Below, piece by piece: positions 51,722 to 60,762 of a stretch of DNA of 64,000 nt (the first letter of the stretch is position 1; every line of letters begins with the position of its first letter). The notes under the pieces are model-generated. The model ran no database searches and was not told the DNA's origin. It was given only the letters and a program-made list of their open reading frames with translations. The DNA is taken from positions 1 to 64,000 of the forward strand of contig NZ_JBJJBQ010000008.1 of assembly GCF_045446075.1 (NCBI RefSeq), written 5' to 3'. The translations under genes were made by a program, and so were the position numbers. This stretch comes from Flavisericum labens. GTDB taxonomy: Bacteria; Bacteroidota; Bacteroidia; Flavobacteriales; Flavobacteriaceae.

Positions 51722-53236
51722 ATGAACAAAAAAGTTATCTTAATGATACTTGATGGCTGGGGGAATTCTCCAGACCCAAAAGTTTCTGCCATAGACCACG
51801 CCAATACGCCATTTATCGATTCTTTATATACTAAATACCCCCACGCTACTTTGCGCACCGACGGGGAACACGTTGGATTGCCAAAAGGACAAATGGGAAA
51901 CAGTGAAGTGGGTCATATGAATTTGGGAGCAGGGCGCATTGTCTATCAAGATTTGGCAAAAATTAATCTGGCTATCGAAAAAGATACTTTAAAGAACGAA
52001 AAAGTGCTTATTTACGCACTAAAATATGCCTCAGAAAACAATAAAAATGTGCACTTTTTAGGTTTATTAAGTAATGGAGGAGTACATGCTCATACCAATC
52101 ACTTAAAAGGGTTTATAGATGCAGCAAATAAAGCAGGAGTAAATTCTTATGTCCATGCTTTTACCGATGGGCGCGATGTAGACCCAAAATCGGGGAAGGG
52201 CTATGTTGAAGATTTAGAAAAATATATTGAAGGCACCCAAACAAAATTGGCGACTATTACAGGACGATATTATGCCATGGATCGCGATAAAAGATGGGAA
52301 CGCGTAAAACTTGCTTATGATGCTATTGCTAAGGCAACTGGGACTAAAACTCAAAATGCAACAGCATCCATTCAAGCCAACTATGATAACGATGTTACCG
52401 ATGAATTCATAAAGCCTTTAATACTTACCGATAGTAGCAACGAACCTGTTGTAACAGTTAAAAATGATGATGTTATTATATTTTATAATTTCAGAACCGA
52501 TAGAGGCCGTGAGCTAACAGAAATGTTATTTCAAAAGGACTTTCCAGAATACGACACCAAAAAACTTAACTTGTATTATGTAACAATCACCAATTATAGT
52601 GATCATTTTAAAGGCATAAAAGTTATATTCAACAAAGACAATATTACCGAAACCATTGGTGAAGTGCTCTCCAAAAAAGGCAAAAAACAAATCCGAATTG
52701 CCGAAACCGAAAAATACCCACACGTTACGTTTTTCTTTTCTGGTGGCCAAGAAGAGCCTTTTGAAGGAGAATCGCGCATACTTAAAAATTCTCCAAAAGT
52801 AGCTACCTACGATCTGCAACCAGAAATGAGTGCTTATGAGCTACGTGACGCATTGGTTCCTGAACTTGAAAAAGGTGAAGCAGATTTTGTTTGCCTAAAC
52901 TTTGCAAACGGTGATATGGTAGGTCATACCGGAGTTATGGAGGCTGCCATAAATGCATGTGAAGCGGTTGATGCCTGTGCAAAAGATATTATCACCACAG
53001 GATTAGAAAACGGATATAGCACATTATTAATTGCCGACCACGGTAACTGTGAGACCATGATAAACCCGGATGGATCGCCAAACACGGCTCATACTACAAA
53101 TCCCGTTCCTGTTATTTTAATCGATAATGAATTAAAGGAAATCAAAGATGGTATTTTGGGTGATGTGGCACCAACCATATTAAAACTCATGGGTATTGAG
53201 CAACCAAAGGCAATGACACAACATCCATTGGTGTAA
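51722..53236 (+). CDS. gpmI: 2,3-bisphosphoglycerate-independent phosphoglycerate mutase
   Basis: Interconverts 3- and 2-phosphoglycerate in glycolysis and gluconeogenesis. 504 residues, alkaline-phosphatase superfamily with inserted transferase domain. MILDGWG (metal Asp11), phospho-accepting Ser61 in KGQMGNSEVGHMN, FTDGRDVDPKSGKGY, GRYYAMDRDKRW, and the metal site NGDMVGHTG with ADHGNCE near the C-terminus. Full length. Confidence 0.97.
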   Translation: MNKKVILMILDGWGNSPDPKVSAIDHANTPFIDSLYTKYPHATLRTDGEHVGLPKGQMGNSEVGHMNLGAGRIVYQDLAKINLAIEKDTLKNEKVLIYALKYASENNKNVHFLGLLSNGGVHAHTNHLKGFIDAANKAGVNSYVHAFTDGRDVDPKSGKGYVEDLEKYIEGTQTKLATITGRYYAMDRDKRWERVKLAYDAIAKATGTKTQNATASIQANYDNDVTDEFIKPLILTDSSNEPVVTVKNDDVIIFYNFRTDRGRELTEMLFQKDFPEYDTKKLNLYYVTITNYSDHFKGIKVIFNKDNITETIGEVLSKKGKKQIRIAETEKYPHVTFFFSGGQEEPFEGESRILKNSPKVATYDLQPEMSAYELRDALVPELEKGEADFVCLNFANGDMVGHTGVMEAAINACEAVDACAKDIITTGLENGYSTLLIADHGNCETMINPDGSPNTAHTTNPVPVILIDNELKEIKDGILGDVAPTILKLMGIEQPKAMTQHPLV

Positions 53237-53256
53237 ACATAAAAGGTGTAACTTTG
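53228..53256 (+). promoter_or_regulatory. Promoter of the HAD-like gene
   Basis: TTG (53228-53230), 18 bases, TAACTTTG (53249-53256), 23 bases before the ATG at 53280. The -33 TTG lies inside the last codons of gpmI. Confidence 0.55.
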
Positions 53257-53279
53257 CAAAATTAATGCCTTCAGTTTAA

Positions 53280-53687
53280 ATGAATTTTAATGACACCCTA
53301 ATTATTGCTGTTGATTTTGATGGTACCATAGTTGAAGATGCCTACCCAAAAATCGGAAAACCCGTTTTGTTTGCCTTTGAAACATTGAAAAAGCTGCAAG
53401 AAGATGGACACCGACTAATTTTATGGACTTACAGATGTGGTGACCAATTGGCGGAAGCTGTAAAGTTTTGTGAAGAAAACGGTATTGAGTTTTATGCCGT
53501 AAACAAAAGTTTTCCTGAGGAGAATTACTCCGACGATATTAGTAGAAAAATTAATGCTGATTTGTTTATCGACGATAGAAACATTGCTGGCTTTCCTGGC
53601 TGGGGGGAAGTATATCATATGCTAACAGACAATTCAGCACCTACTTTAAAAGAAAAAAAGAAAGGTTTTTTCGGGTTATTCAATTAA
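53280..53687 (+). CDS. HAD-superfamily hydrolase-like protein
   Basis: 135 residues. HAD motif I is AVDFDGTIVEDAYP (Asp12, Asp14), motif II-like LILWTYR, and motif IV-like ADLFIDDRNIAG; no cap domain. Short single-domain HAD proteins of this type are common in Bacteroidota and often lie beside housekeeping genes. Probably a phosphatase; substrate unknown. Confidence 0.85.
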   Translation: MNFNDTLIIAVDFDGTIVEDAYPKIGKPVLFAFETLKKLQEDGHRLILWTYRCGDQLAEAVKFCEENGIEFYAVNKSFPEENYSDDISRKINADLFIDDRNIAGFPGWGEVYHMLTDNSAPTLKEKKKGFFGLFN

Positions 53688-53734
53688 TTAAAATCCCCTA
53701 TAATTTCAAATTAAAAGACATTTAAGTTTTTGAG

Positions 53735-53742
53735 TATCTTTG
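53735..53742 (+). promoter_or_regulatory. -7 box of the map promoter
   Basis: TATCTTTG, 20 bases before the ATG at 53763. It favours that ATG over the TTG at 53754. Confidence 0.55.
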
Positions 53743-53762
53743 CACTCCTATAATTGATAGTT

Positions 53763-54581
53763 ATGATTATTGTAAAAACTAGAGAAGAAATTGAATTGAT
53801 GCGCGAAAGTGCTCTAATTGTATCAAAAACATTGGGTGAACTCGCAAAAGAAATAAAACCTGGTGTAACCACATTAGAACTAGATAAAATTGCCGAAACC
53901 TGCATAAGAGACCATGGTGCCGTTCCTGGTTTTCTGGGCTTATATGATTTTCCGAACACACTTTGCATGAGTCCTAACTCGCAAGTGGTTCATGGTATAC
54001 CAAATAACAACCCTTTAGTTGAAGGCGACATTATTTCTATTGACTGTGGTGCTTTAAAAAATGGATTTTATGGTGATCACGCTTACACCTTTCCTGTCGG
54101 TGAAATAGCTCCTGAAACTGAAAAACTACTTGAAGTAACAAAAGAATCTTTATACGTCGGCATTCGCGAATTTAAAGCGAACAACCGTGTTGGTGATGTT
54201 GGCTATGCCATTCAAAAGTACTGCGAAGACCATGGCTATGGTGTAGTTAGAGAACTGGTTGGTCATGGTTTAGGAAGCAAAATGCATGAAGACCCCGAAA
54301 TGCCTAACTACGGCAAACGAGGCCGAGGCAAGAAATTTATTGAGGGCATGGTTGTTGCCATAGAGCCTATGATTAATATGGGTACGCAACGCATTGCTCA
54401 GCATAGCGACGGATGGACCATCACCACGCGAGACGGCAAACCTTCAGCACATTTTGAACATGATGTTGCCCTTATTGACGGAAAACCAGAACTTCTTTCA
54501 ACTTTTGCATATGTTTATGAAGCTCTGGGCATAGAAAGCGATGAAGAAAATGAATTTCGTCGTGAGGCATTAGTGCTTTAA
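53763..54581 (+). CDS. map: Methionine aminopeptidase, type I
   Basis: 272 residues from the ATG at 53763 (IIVKTREEIELMRESALIV); the frame opens 9 bases earlier at a TTG, but the -7 box spacing and family N-terminus favour the ATG. Removes the initiator Met. Metal ligands are in SIDCGALKNGFYGDHAYTF (two Asp), GHGLGSKMHEDPEMPNYG (His), MVVAIEPMI (Glu) and HFEHDVALIDG. No N-terminal zinc-finger extension. Probably co-transcribed with the methyltransferase eight bases downstream. Confidence 0.95.
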   Translation: MIIVKTREEIELMRESALIVSKTLGELAKEIKPGVTTLELDKIAETCIRDHGAVPGFLGLYDFPNTLCMSPNSQVVHGIPNNNPLVEGDIISIDCGALKNGFYGDHAYTFPVGEIAPETEKLLEVTKESLYVGIREFKANNRVGDVGYAIQKYCEDHGYGVVRELVGHGLGSKMHEDPEMPNYGKRGRGKKFIEGMVVAIEPMINMGTQRIAQHSDGWTITTRDGKPSAHFEHDVALIDGKPELLSTFAYVYEALGIESDEENEFRREALVL

Positions 54582-54588
54582 GGTTTTA

Positions 54589-55374
54589 ATGAAAAAAATC
54601 TTCAAATTCATATTAAATTTATTCCCTAGACCTCTTTTAATTCGGATGAGTTACATTGTACGTCCGGTTTTAGCGTTCTTTCTTAAAGGCAATACATATA
54701 CCGATCCTATTGACGGGAAAAGATTTAAAAGTTTTTTGCCATATGGCTACGGCACTCAGCGTAACAATGTATTATCACCGTCAACTTTAAGTTTAGAACG
54801 CCATAGATTGTTATGGCTATATCTTAAGACTGAAACTAACTTTTTTTCAGAAGACCCCAAAAAAAAATCACCACTTCGGGTACTTCATTTTGCGCCCGAA
54901 CAATCATTTTTTAAACGCTTTAAAAAAATGGAGCATTTAGATTATGTGACTACAGATTTAAATTCGCCTTTGGCAGACGTAAAAGCTGATATTTGCAATC
55001 TCCCATTTGAAAATGGTAGTTTTGATGTAATTCTTTGTAATCATGTTTTGGAACATATTCCTGATGACGCCAAAGCCATGCAGGAACTTTACCGTGTTAT
55101 GAAATCTGGTGGGATGGGCATTTTTCAAATCCCACAGGATTTAAATAGAGAAAAAACTTTTGAAGACGATAGTATTACAGACAAAAAAGAGCGGGCCAAA
55201 ATTTTTGGACAATACGATCATGTCCGAGTATATGGCCGTGATTATTTTGATAAACTTCGTTCTGCTGGTTTTAAAGTTGAAGAAGTGGATTATACCACAA
55301 ACCTTTCCGCGGAAGCAATAGAAAAATACTGCTTGGCCAAAGGTGAAATATTACCTGTGGTTTATAAAAGTTAA
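54589..55374 (+). CDS. Class I SAM-dependent methyltransferase
   Basis: 261 residues. The Methyltransf_11 core is at about 95-210: RVLHFAPEQSFFKRF (an atypical motif I), DICNLPFENGSFDVILCNHVLEHIPDDAKAMQELYRVMKSGG. Preceded by a hydrophobic/basic N-terminus (LNLFPRPLLIRMSYIVRPVLAFFL). Substrate unknown. It starts eight bases after map. The stop overlaps the convergent apbE stop by 4 bases. Confidence 0.87.
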   Translation: MKKIFKFILNLFPRPLLIRMSYIVRPVLAFFLKGNTYTDPIDGKRFKSFLPYGYGTQRNNVLSPSTLSLERHRLLWLYLKTETNFFSEDPKKKSPLRVLHFAPEQSFFKRFKKMEHLDYVTTDLNSPLADVKADICNLPFENGSFDVILCNHVLEHIPDDAKAMQELYRVMKSGGMGIFQIPQDLNREKTFEDDSITDKKERAKIFGQYDHVRVYGRDYFDKLRSAGFKVEEVDYTTNLSAEAIEKYCLAKGEILPVVYKS

Positions 55375-56345
55375 TCTTCAGGAAATCCGTTTAAAGACAA
55401 AGTTTCAAACTCCTTTTTATCGTTTTCAAAAATTAAAAACACTCTTAATTCCGAATGGATTTTTAAAAATGTTTTTACCTTTTCAATACCCATGGCCTTG
55501 AATGCCGTGGCATAGGCATCGGCTACCATACAATTATCAGCAATTACCGAAATGCTCAATAAGTTGGTTTTACTTGGGTATCCTGTCTTTGTATCAATAA
55601 TGTGTGCGTAACGATTGCCTTTTTCATCTACTTTAAACTTTCTATATGTACCCGAGGTGGCCATAGACGCATCTTTTAGAGCAATTGCCTTTAAAAGCGA
55701 TCGTGTTCCATCAAAATGAGGCTGCTCTACCCCTACTTTCCATGGACTGCCTTTATCTACGTTTAAACCTTTTACTCTAATTTCTCCCCCAATTTCAACT
55801 AAAAAGTTTTCAATCTTCTGGTTTTCTAAAAATTCCGCGATAACATCTACGCCGTAACCTTTTGCAATGGCATTAAAATCTATAAACGCACCTTTGGGTT
55901 TTGATATATTATTTTTAACTCGCTCTACTTTATCAAAACCAACAAAAACCATGAGGCTATCTATTTTTAAGCTATCGAGGTTGGCTATTTTTTCTTCTGG
56001 ACCAAAATCCCAAGCGTTTACAACGGCTCCTATTGTAGGATCAAAAGCACCATTGGTTGCATTATGAATTTCTTTAGAAGCTTCAAATACTTTAATAAAA
56101 TGGTCATCAATCAAAGTCGCTTCGTTTCTATTTAATTTAGAAATATCTGAATTGACCTGATAAGTAGACATCGAACGGTTTATAACATAAAACAAACTAT
56201 CGAACTGCTTTTGATAATCGATCTCAGAATCATAAATTACAGAATATGAAGTTCCGAAAACAGACCCAACGAGATGGGTATTTCTTATCTCAGGTTCGCA
56301 CGAAAAAATTAGGAAAACAAAGAGAAGGACAAATATTTTTTTCAT
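55371..56345 (-). CDS. apbE: FAD:protein FMN transferase (ApbE), lipoprotein
   Basis: 324 residues with lipobox FLIFSC (Cys16). Covalently attaches FMN from FAD to Thr of target proteins such as NqrB and NqrC, both encoded upstream on the same strand. Family features: TYQVNSDISKLNRN, IDFNAIAKGYGVDVIAEFL (the KG-Y loop), GGEIRVKG and HIIDTKTGYP, with the metal-binding end ADAYATAFKAMG. It sits beyond the small gene at 56380-56757 and is separated from nqrF by a three-gene plus-strand insertion. Confidence 0.94.
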   Translation of the reverse strand: MKKIFVLLFVFLIFSCEPEIRNTHLVGSVFGTSYSVIYDSEIDYQKQFDSLFYVINRSMSTYQVNSDISKLNRNEATLIDDHFIKVFEASKEIHNATNGAFDPTIGAVVNAWDFGPEEKIANLDSLKIDSLMVFVGFDKVERVKNNISKPKGAFIDFNAIAKGYGVDVIAEFLENQKIENFLVEIGGEIRVKGLNVDKGSPWKVGVEQPHFDGTRSLLKAIALKDASMATSGTYRKFKVDEKGNRYAHIIDTKTGYPSKTNLLSISVIADNCMVADAYATAFKAMGIEKVKTFLKIHSELRVFLIFENDKKEFETLSLNGFPED

Positions 56346-56379
56346 CTATTAAACTTAAGTGCCTATTATGGGTTTTCAT

Positions 56380-56757
56380 TTAATTTAAATTGGTTTCAAC
56401 CACCTGAATACCATTATATTCCATCAAATATTCTTCATTCAAGTAAATCGGTGTTTTTTCTCCTTGTAAACTACCAATACCAACACCTGCATAGAGTACT
56501 TTGGCTTCCTTTTCGCGAGCGTGTTTTTTAAAGGTCTCCATCCATACAACATCATAATTGTTCGGGTTATCAGGCAAAATAACTGCTCTAACAATTACAA
56601 AATAGTATTGCTTTTTTTTGTCGATGCAAACAAATTGTGGATGCTTTTTCAGTTTGCTATTAACTGCTATAAACTCAAAGCCACGTTGTTCTAAATCTTT
56701 GCCCACATGGTTCATAGCAAGGTTATGCAATTCCTGTTCAGTAAGTGGTCTGCCCAT
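56380..56757 (-). CDS. Small conserved protein next to apbE, nqr-associated
   Basis: 125 residues, soluble, no signal peptide: RPLTEQELHNLAMNHVGKDLEQRGFEFIAVNSKLKKHPQFVCID, YDVVWMETFKKHAREKEAKVLYAGVG, IYLNEEYLMEYNGI. From memory, flavobacterial homologues lie between nqrF and apbE and are sometimes labelled as an NqrF subunit, but there is no flavin or iron-sulfur motif. Its role is unknown; context suggests assembly or maturation of Na+-NQR. apbE follows after 34 bases. The ATG at 56757 sits five bases from a TATTTTTG box, so the mRNA may be leaderless. Confidence 0.78.
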   Translation of the reverse strand: MGRPLTEQELHNLAMNHVGKDLEQRGFEFIAVNSKLKKHPQFVCIDKKKQYYFVIVRAVILPDNPNNYDVVWMETFKKHAREKEAKVLYAGVGIGSLQGEKTPIYLNEEYLMEYNGIQVVETNLN

Positions 56758-57068
56758 AAAACAAAAATATAAAATCTTAATGAGGTGATGACATTTTTAA
56801 ATCATTTCATTAAATCGAAACAAGCAAAACTATAAGTACTCAGTAATCATTCCCATTTATTCGATTAAATTAGGCAAATACAATATAATAAACAGTTTGG
56901 TAGTTCTGTACTTGGTGCAACATGAAATAATTGTATCTTTCATTTAGCTAAGGATATATGTAAAAAAACTATGCTTAGAACGAACTCACTAATTAGACCT
57001 TCAAAAAAGTAATTATTAATTTTTATGTGGTGAATTTCAAATCATAAAAATCCTTTTAAGCATAAGTC
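56758..57068. other. 311-base divergent intergenic region
   Basis: Between the nqr-associated small gene (minus) and the SLC13 permease (plus). A TATTTTTG box on the minus strand (56762-56769) is almost adjacent to the minus-strand ATG. On the plus side TATCTTTC near 56935 resembles a -7 box but is 130 bases from the ATG. No ORF or RNA gene is supported. Confidence 0.5.
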
Positions 57069-58508
57069 ATGGCCAAACATCCTGCCTCAAAAACAATTGG
57101 ACTTTTTCTTGGTCCGCTATTATTTATAATCGTTCAATTTATAACTCCCGAAATTATTTCGCATAAGGCCAATACAGTAATCGCATTGGCACTTTGGATG
57201 ATTTTTTGGTGGATTACAGAAGCTGTTTCCATATCTGTTACATCGCTACTTCCTCTTTTAATTTTTCCTCTTTTTAAAGTAATGCCGATGGCAGATGTTG
57301 GAGCAAATTACGGCAGTCCTATTGTGTTCCTTTTCTTTGGAGGTTTTGTGTTAGCACTTGCTTTAGAAAAAGTAAACCTACATATACGCATTGCTCTTAA
57401 TATTATAAAATGGACAGGCACATCGCCCAATAAAGTGGTTTTGGGGTTTATGATTGCCACAGGTTTTATGAGTATGTGGATTAGCAATACAGCCAGTACT
57501 GTGGTTATGCTGCCCATTGCCATGTCGGTTATTAAGCTATTGATAAACGATGCCAATGGATTTACCAAAAACGATAAGAATTTTGCTAAGAGTGTTATGT
57601 TGGGTATTGCTTTTTCTGCAAATGCTGGAGGCATCGCAACTGTTATTGGAACGCCACCAAACTCCGTTTTAATTGGTTTATTGGAAAACGAATATCAAAT
57701 ACAGATATCTTTTTTAAAATGGATGATAATGGGTTTGCCCCTCTCCATTATTTTAATCGCAATTATTTATTTTGTTTTGGTAAAATGGATGTTTCCAAAT
57801 AGAGATTTGGAATTTAATGCTTCGAAAGACTTCATTGAAATGGAAATAATAAAACTGGGCAAAACTTCTAAAAAGGAAAAACATGTCTTAACCATATTTG
57901 GTGTTATTGTGTTTTTGTGGATATTTAGAAGCCTTATCAATTCATTGATTCCCAGTTTGGCCCTTTCAGACACCATGATAAGTATTCTGGGTGCTATTGC
58001 CTTATTTGCTGTTCCTTTTAATTTAGCGAAAGGTGATTTTGTTTTGCATTGGAATGATACTCAAAGATTAGCCTGGGGCATTCTAATTTTGTTTGGTGGT
58101 GGCTTGGCTTTGGCAAAAGGTATGTCTGCAAGCGGTATAGTTGATGTGGTGGCAAATGTCATTTCAAATAGTAATATCAGCATTTTAGTCATGGCGTCAT
58201 TACTTATCACCTTAATGCTGTTTATGACCGAACTTATGAGCAATGTGGCTTTAACCGCTGTGTTAGCTCCTGTTGTTGCTGGTATTGCCATTGGGCTAGA
58301 AATACCAATTTTGTATTTGCTGATTCCGGTAACCATTGCGAGTAGTTGCGCCTTTATGCTGCCTATGGCCACACCTCCCAATGCTATTGTTTTTGCCAGT
58401 GGCTATGTAAAAGTTAATCAAATGGCACGGGTTGGAATTGTGCTCAATTTAATAGCTGTGGTGCTACTTATTTTAATGTTTCAGTTTGTATTACCACTCA
58501 TATTTTAA
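57069..58508 (+). CDS. SLC13/DASS-family anion permease
   Basis: 479 residues, about 11-12 hydrophobic segments. The two DASS signatures are visible: WISNTASTVVMLPIA (SNT motif, about residue 137) and ELMSNVALTAVLAPV in the second half (about 395), plus FLFFGGFVLALALEK and PNSVLIGL. The family usually co-transports di- or tricarboxylates, sulfate or phosphate with Na+, which would fit a Na+-pumping NQR host. Substrate not determinable. Lies in the block that separates apbE from the nqr operon. Confidence 0.88.
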   Translation: MAKHPASKTIGLFLGPLLFIIVQFITPEIISHKANTVIALALWMIFWWITEAVSISVTSLLPLLIFPLFKVMPMADVGANYGSPIVFLFFGGFVLALALEKVNLHIRIALNIIKWTGTSPNKVVLGFMIATGFMSMWISNTASTVVMLPIAMSVIKLLINDANGFTKNDKNFAKSVMLGIAFSANAGGIATVIGTPPNSVLIGLLENEYQIQISFLKWMIMGLPLSIILIAIIYFVLVKWMFPNRDLEFNASKDFIEMEIIKLGKTSKKEKHVLTIFGVIVFLWIFRSLINSLIPSLALSDTMISILGAIALFAVPFNLAKGDFVLHWNDTQRLAWGILILFGGGLALAKGMSASGIVDVVANVISNSNISILVMASLLITLMLFMTELMSNVALTAVLAPVVAGIAIGLEIPILYLLIPVTIASSCAFMLPMATPPNAIVFASGYVKVNQMARVGIVLNLIAVVLLILMFQFVLPLIF

Positions 58509-58565
58509 ACAGCTAGTATTTAGTCTATTGGAGTTTTTTTATTATATTTAGTAGAAAGAAAAGGT

Positions 58566-59012
58566 ATGGAAACCACTAATCGTTTCGAAAACGCCATAAA
58601 AAAACTTTACAATGCTTTTTATTCAGGAACTTTAAACCCCGAATGTTGTAAACAATGTGCCGTTGGAAATATTTTGGACAATACGGATAGCTGGAAGCAT
58701 TTATCTGATAATCATGGTTCCACAAAATTAAATTATGTAGGCAGCGTCCATCAAAATCTCGGAAGGACTTTTAACGGTTACTCCCCATTGGAGTTATTAA
58801 AAATTGAAGCTACTTTTTTAAAAGCTTGTGGTTTTGAATTACCCTTTCATCATAAAAACAATAAACCTAAAAACCCAACGGACAATCAAGTTTTATTTGA
58901 AGGCTTGTGTGCTGTTGTAAAGTTTTTATGTAAGCTGGATAATATACCCAACGTCTTAGGCTATACAAGTCTATTTGAATATGAAAATAAGCCATTAAAC
59001 ATTCCTATCTAA
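58566..59012 (+). CDS. Cys-containing soluble protein of unknown function
   Basis: 148 residues. N-terminal RFENAIKKLYNAFYSGTLNPECCKQCAVGN, with three closely spaced Cys (CCxxC) and two later Cys in KACGFELPFHHKN and GLCAVVKFLC, so a metal or iron-sulfur site is possible. Helical, no signal peptide. I do not recognise a named family; I have a vague memory of similar proteins in other flavobacteria. It lies 57 bases after the SLC13 gene and 15 before the SnoaL-like gene, probably one operon. Confidence 0.75.
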   Translation: METTNRFENAIKKLYNAFYSGTLNPECCKQCAVGNILDNTDSWKHLSDNHGSTKLNYVGSVHQNLGRTFNGYSPLELLKIEATFLKACGFELPFHHKNNKPKNPTDNQVLFEGLCAVVKFLCKLDNIPNVLGYTSLFEYENKPLNIPI

Positions 59013-59027
59013 TTTCAAAAGGCAGGT

Positions 59028-59390
59028 ATGGAAAGCAAAATAATTGTAGAACAATGGTTTGAAAAGTGGAACAAAGGAGATTTTCTTAATCTACCCATTT
59101 GCGAGTCATTTAAACACACCAGTCCATTTGGAACCATAGTTGGTAAAAAAGCATACATGGATTTGGTAAAACAAAACCAGGATAAGTTTCTAGGCTATAC
59201 GTTTCAAATTAATGATGCTATTTATGAATTTGATAAGGCTTGTGTGAGGTACAGTGCCAAACAAGGCGAAAACTTAGCTTTAGATGTGAGCGAATGGTAC
59301 TATTTTAAGGATAATTTAATTGAAAAAATTGTTTCTCATTATCATATAGGCCAAATTCGGGAAGACAGAAGTATTGATAACTACATATAA
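59028..59390 (+). CDS. SnoaL-like (NTF2-superfamily) protein
   Basis: 120 residues, a complete single cone-shaped alpha+beta domain: VEQWFEKWNKGDFLNLPICESFKHTSPFGTIVGKKAYMDLVK, then RYSAKQGENLALDVSEWYYFKDNLIEKIVSHYHI. No signal peptide. Function unknown. Last gene of the plus-strand block; a terminator shared with nqrF follows. Confidence 0.85.
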   Translation: MESKIIVEQWFEKWNKGDFLNLPICESFKHTSPFGTIVGKKAYMDLVKQNQDKFLGYTFQINDAIYEFDKACVRYSAKQGENLALDVSEWYYFKDNLIEKIVSHYHIGQIREDRSIDNYI

Positions 59391-59399
59391 CTAAATACA

Positions 59400-59431
59400 A
59401 AAAAACCAACAGGTCTGTGTTGGTCTTTTTG
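59400..59431. terminator. Bidirectional terminator between the SnoaL-like gene and nqrF
   Basis: Perfect seven-base stem ACCAACA / TGTTGGT with a six-base loop, T-tract on the plus strand and A-run before the stem (T-tract for the minus strand). Confidence 0.8.
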
Positions 59432-59450
59432 TATAAAACTCTTTTGATGC

Positions 59451-60761
59451 TTACCCTCCAAAATCATCAAATCTAATGTTCTCGTCTGGGATACCGAAAT
59501 CTTCACCCATCTTCTGAACCGCCTTATTCATTAATGGAGGTCCGCAGAAGTACAATTCGATATCTTCAGGCGTATCATGTTTGCTTAAATAATTGTCGAT
59601 AACACAGTTATGAATGAAGCCTACAAAACCATCACCTTCTTCATCGTGAACATCCTTTTTCACTTTCCAGTTATCTTCTGGTAAAGGTTCTGATAATGCT
59701 AAGTAAAATTTAAAGTTAGGGAACTTACGCTCTAACTGATAGAAATGTTCCAAATAGAACAACTCACGCTTAGAACGTCCACCGTACCAATAAGTCACTG
59801 TTCTACCCGTTTCTAAGGTTTTAAATAAGTGGTATAAGTGAGAACGCATTGGCGCCATACCGGCACCACCTCCAACATAAAGCATTTCGGAATCACTCTC
59901 GTTAATAAAGAACTCTCCATAAGGCCCTGAAATGGTTACCTTATCCCCTTGTTTTCTTGAGAAAATATAAGATGAAGCTATACCTGGATTTACATCCATC
60001 CAGCCATTTTTACTACGATCCCATGGCGGCGTTGCAATACGTACATTCAACATAATATCACGACCTTCTGCTGGGTAAGAAGCCATGGAATATGCTCTTT
60101 CAACAACCTCATCATTTTTCATTACTAAAGGCCAAAGCCCAAACTTATCCCATTCTTCCTGAAATTTATCTGGTCTTTCGTGCTCTTCTGGATGCGCTGT
60201 AATATCTATGTCGGCATACTTTATTTCGCATTGTGGAATTTCAATTTGAATATACCCACCTGCTTTGTAATTCATATCTTCTGGAATACGTACTACAAAT
60301 TCTTTAATAAACGATGCAACGTTGTAGTTACGAACTACCTCGGCTTCCCATTTTTTAATACCGAAAACTTCTTCAGGAATGGTAATTTCCATGTCCTGTT
60401 TCACTTTTACTTGACAAGCCAAACGTGCACCATGTTGTAACTCCTTTCGCGTGAAGTGAGGAGTCTCCGTTGGAAGCGCTTCTCCTCCACCTTCTAATAC
60501 GTGACATTCACACTGAATACACGTACCACCTCCACCACAAGCCGATGGCAAAAAGATTTTTTGGTTTCCTAAAGTTGATAAAAGAGAGCCTCCCGAGCCT
60601 ACTTCTATTTCTTTTTCTCCATTAATTTTTATAGTAACTGGACCAGATGGCGATAGTTTTTGCTTTACGAATAATAACAAACCCACCAATAGTAGGGTTA
60701 CTACTAAAAAGGCCGCTACGGTTGCTAAAATTGTTCCTAATGTACCTGCTGCTAATATCAT
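59451..60761 (-). CDS. nqrF: Na+-translocating NADH:quinone reductase subunit F
   Basis: 436 residues: one N-terminal membrane helix (about 8-31), a plant-type [2Fe-2S] domain with Cys75, Cys81, Cys84 and Cys116 (CGGGGTCIQCEC; ARLACQ), and a ferredoxin-reductase FAD/NADH module (RAYSMASYP for FAD, YVGGGAGMAPMRSHL and LYFCGPPLMNKAV for NADH). It accepts electrons from NADH for the Na+ pump. Last gene of nqrBCDEF; one base separates it from nqrE. Confidence 0.97.
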   Translation of the reverse strand: MILAAGTLGTILATVAAFLVVTLLLVGLLLFVKQKLSPSGPVTIKINGEKEIEVGSGGSLLSTLGNQKIFLPSACGGGGTCIQCECHVLEGGGEALPTETPHFTRKELQHGARLACQVKVKQDMEITIPEEVFGIKKWEAEVVRNYNVASFIKEFVVRIPEDMNYKAGGYIQIEIPQCEIKYADIDITAHPEEHERPDKFQEEWDKFGLWPLVMKNDEVVERAYSMASYPAEGRDIMLNVRIATPPWDRSKNGWMDVNPGIASSYIFSRKQGDKVTISGPYGEFFINESDSEMLYVGGGAGMAPMRSHLYHLFKTLETGRTVTYWYGGRSKRELFYLEHFYQLERKFPNFKFYLALSEPLPEDNWKVKKDVHDEEGDGFVGFIHNCVIDNYLSKHDTPEDIELYFCGPPLMNKAVQKMGEDFGIPDENIRFDDFGG

Positions 60762-60762
60762 A

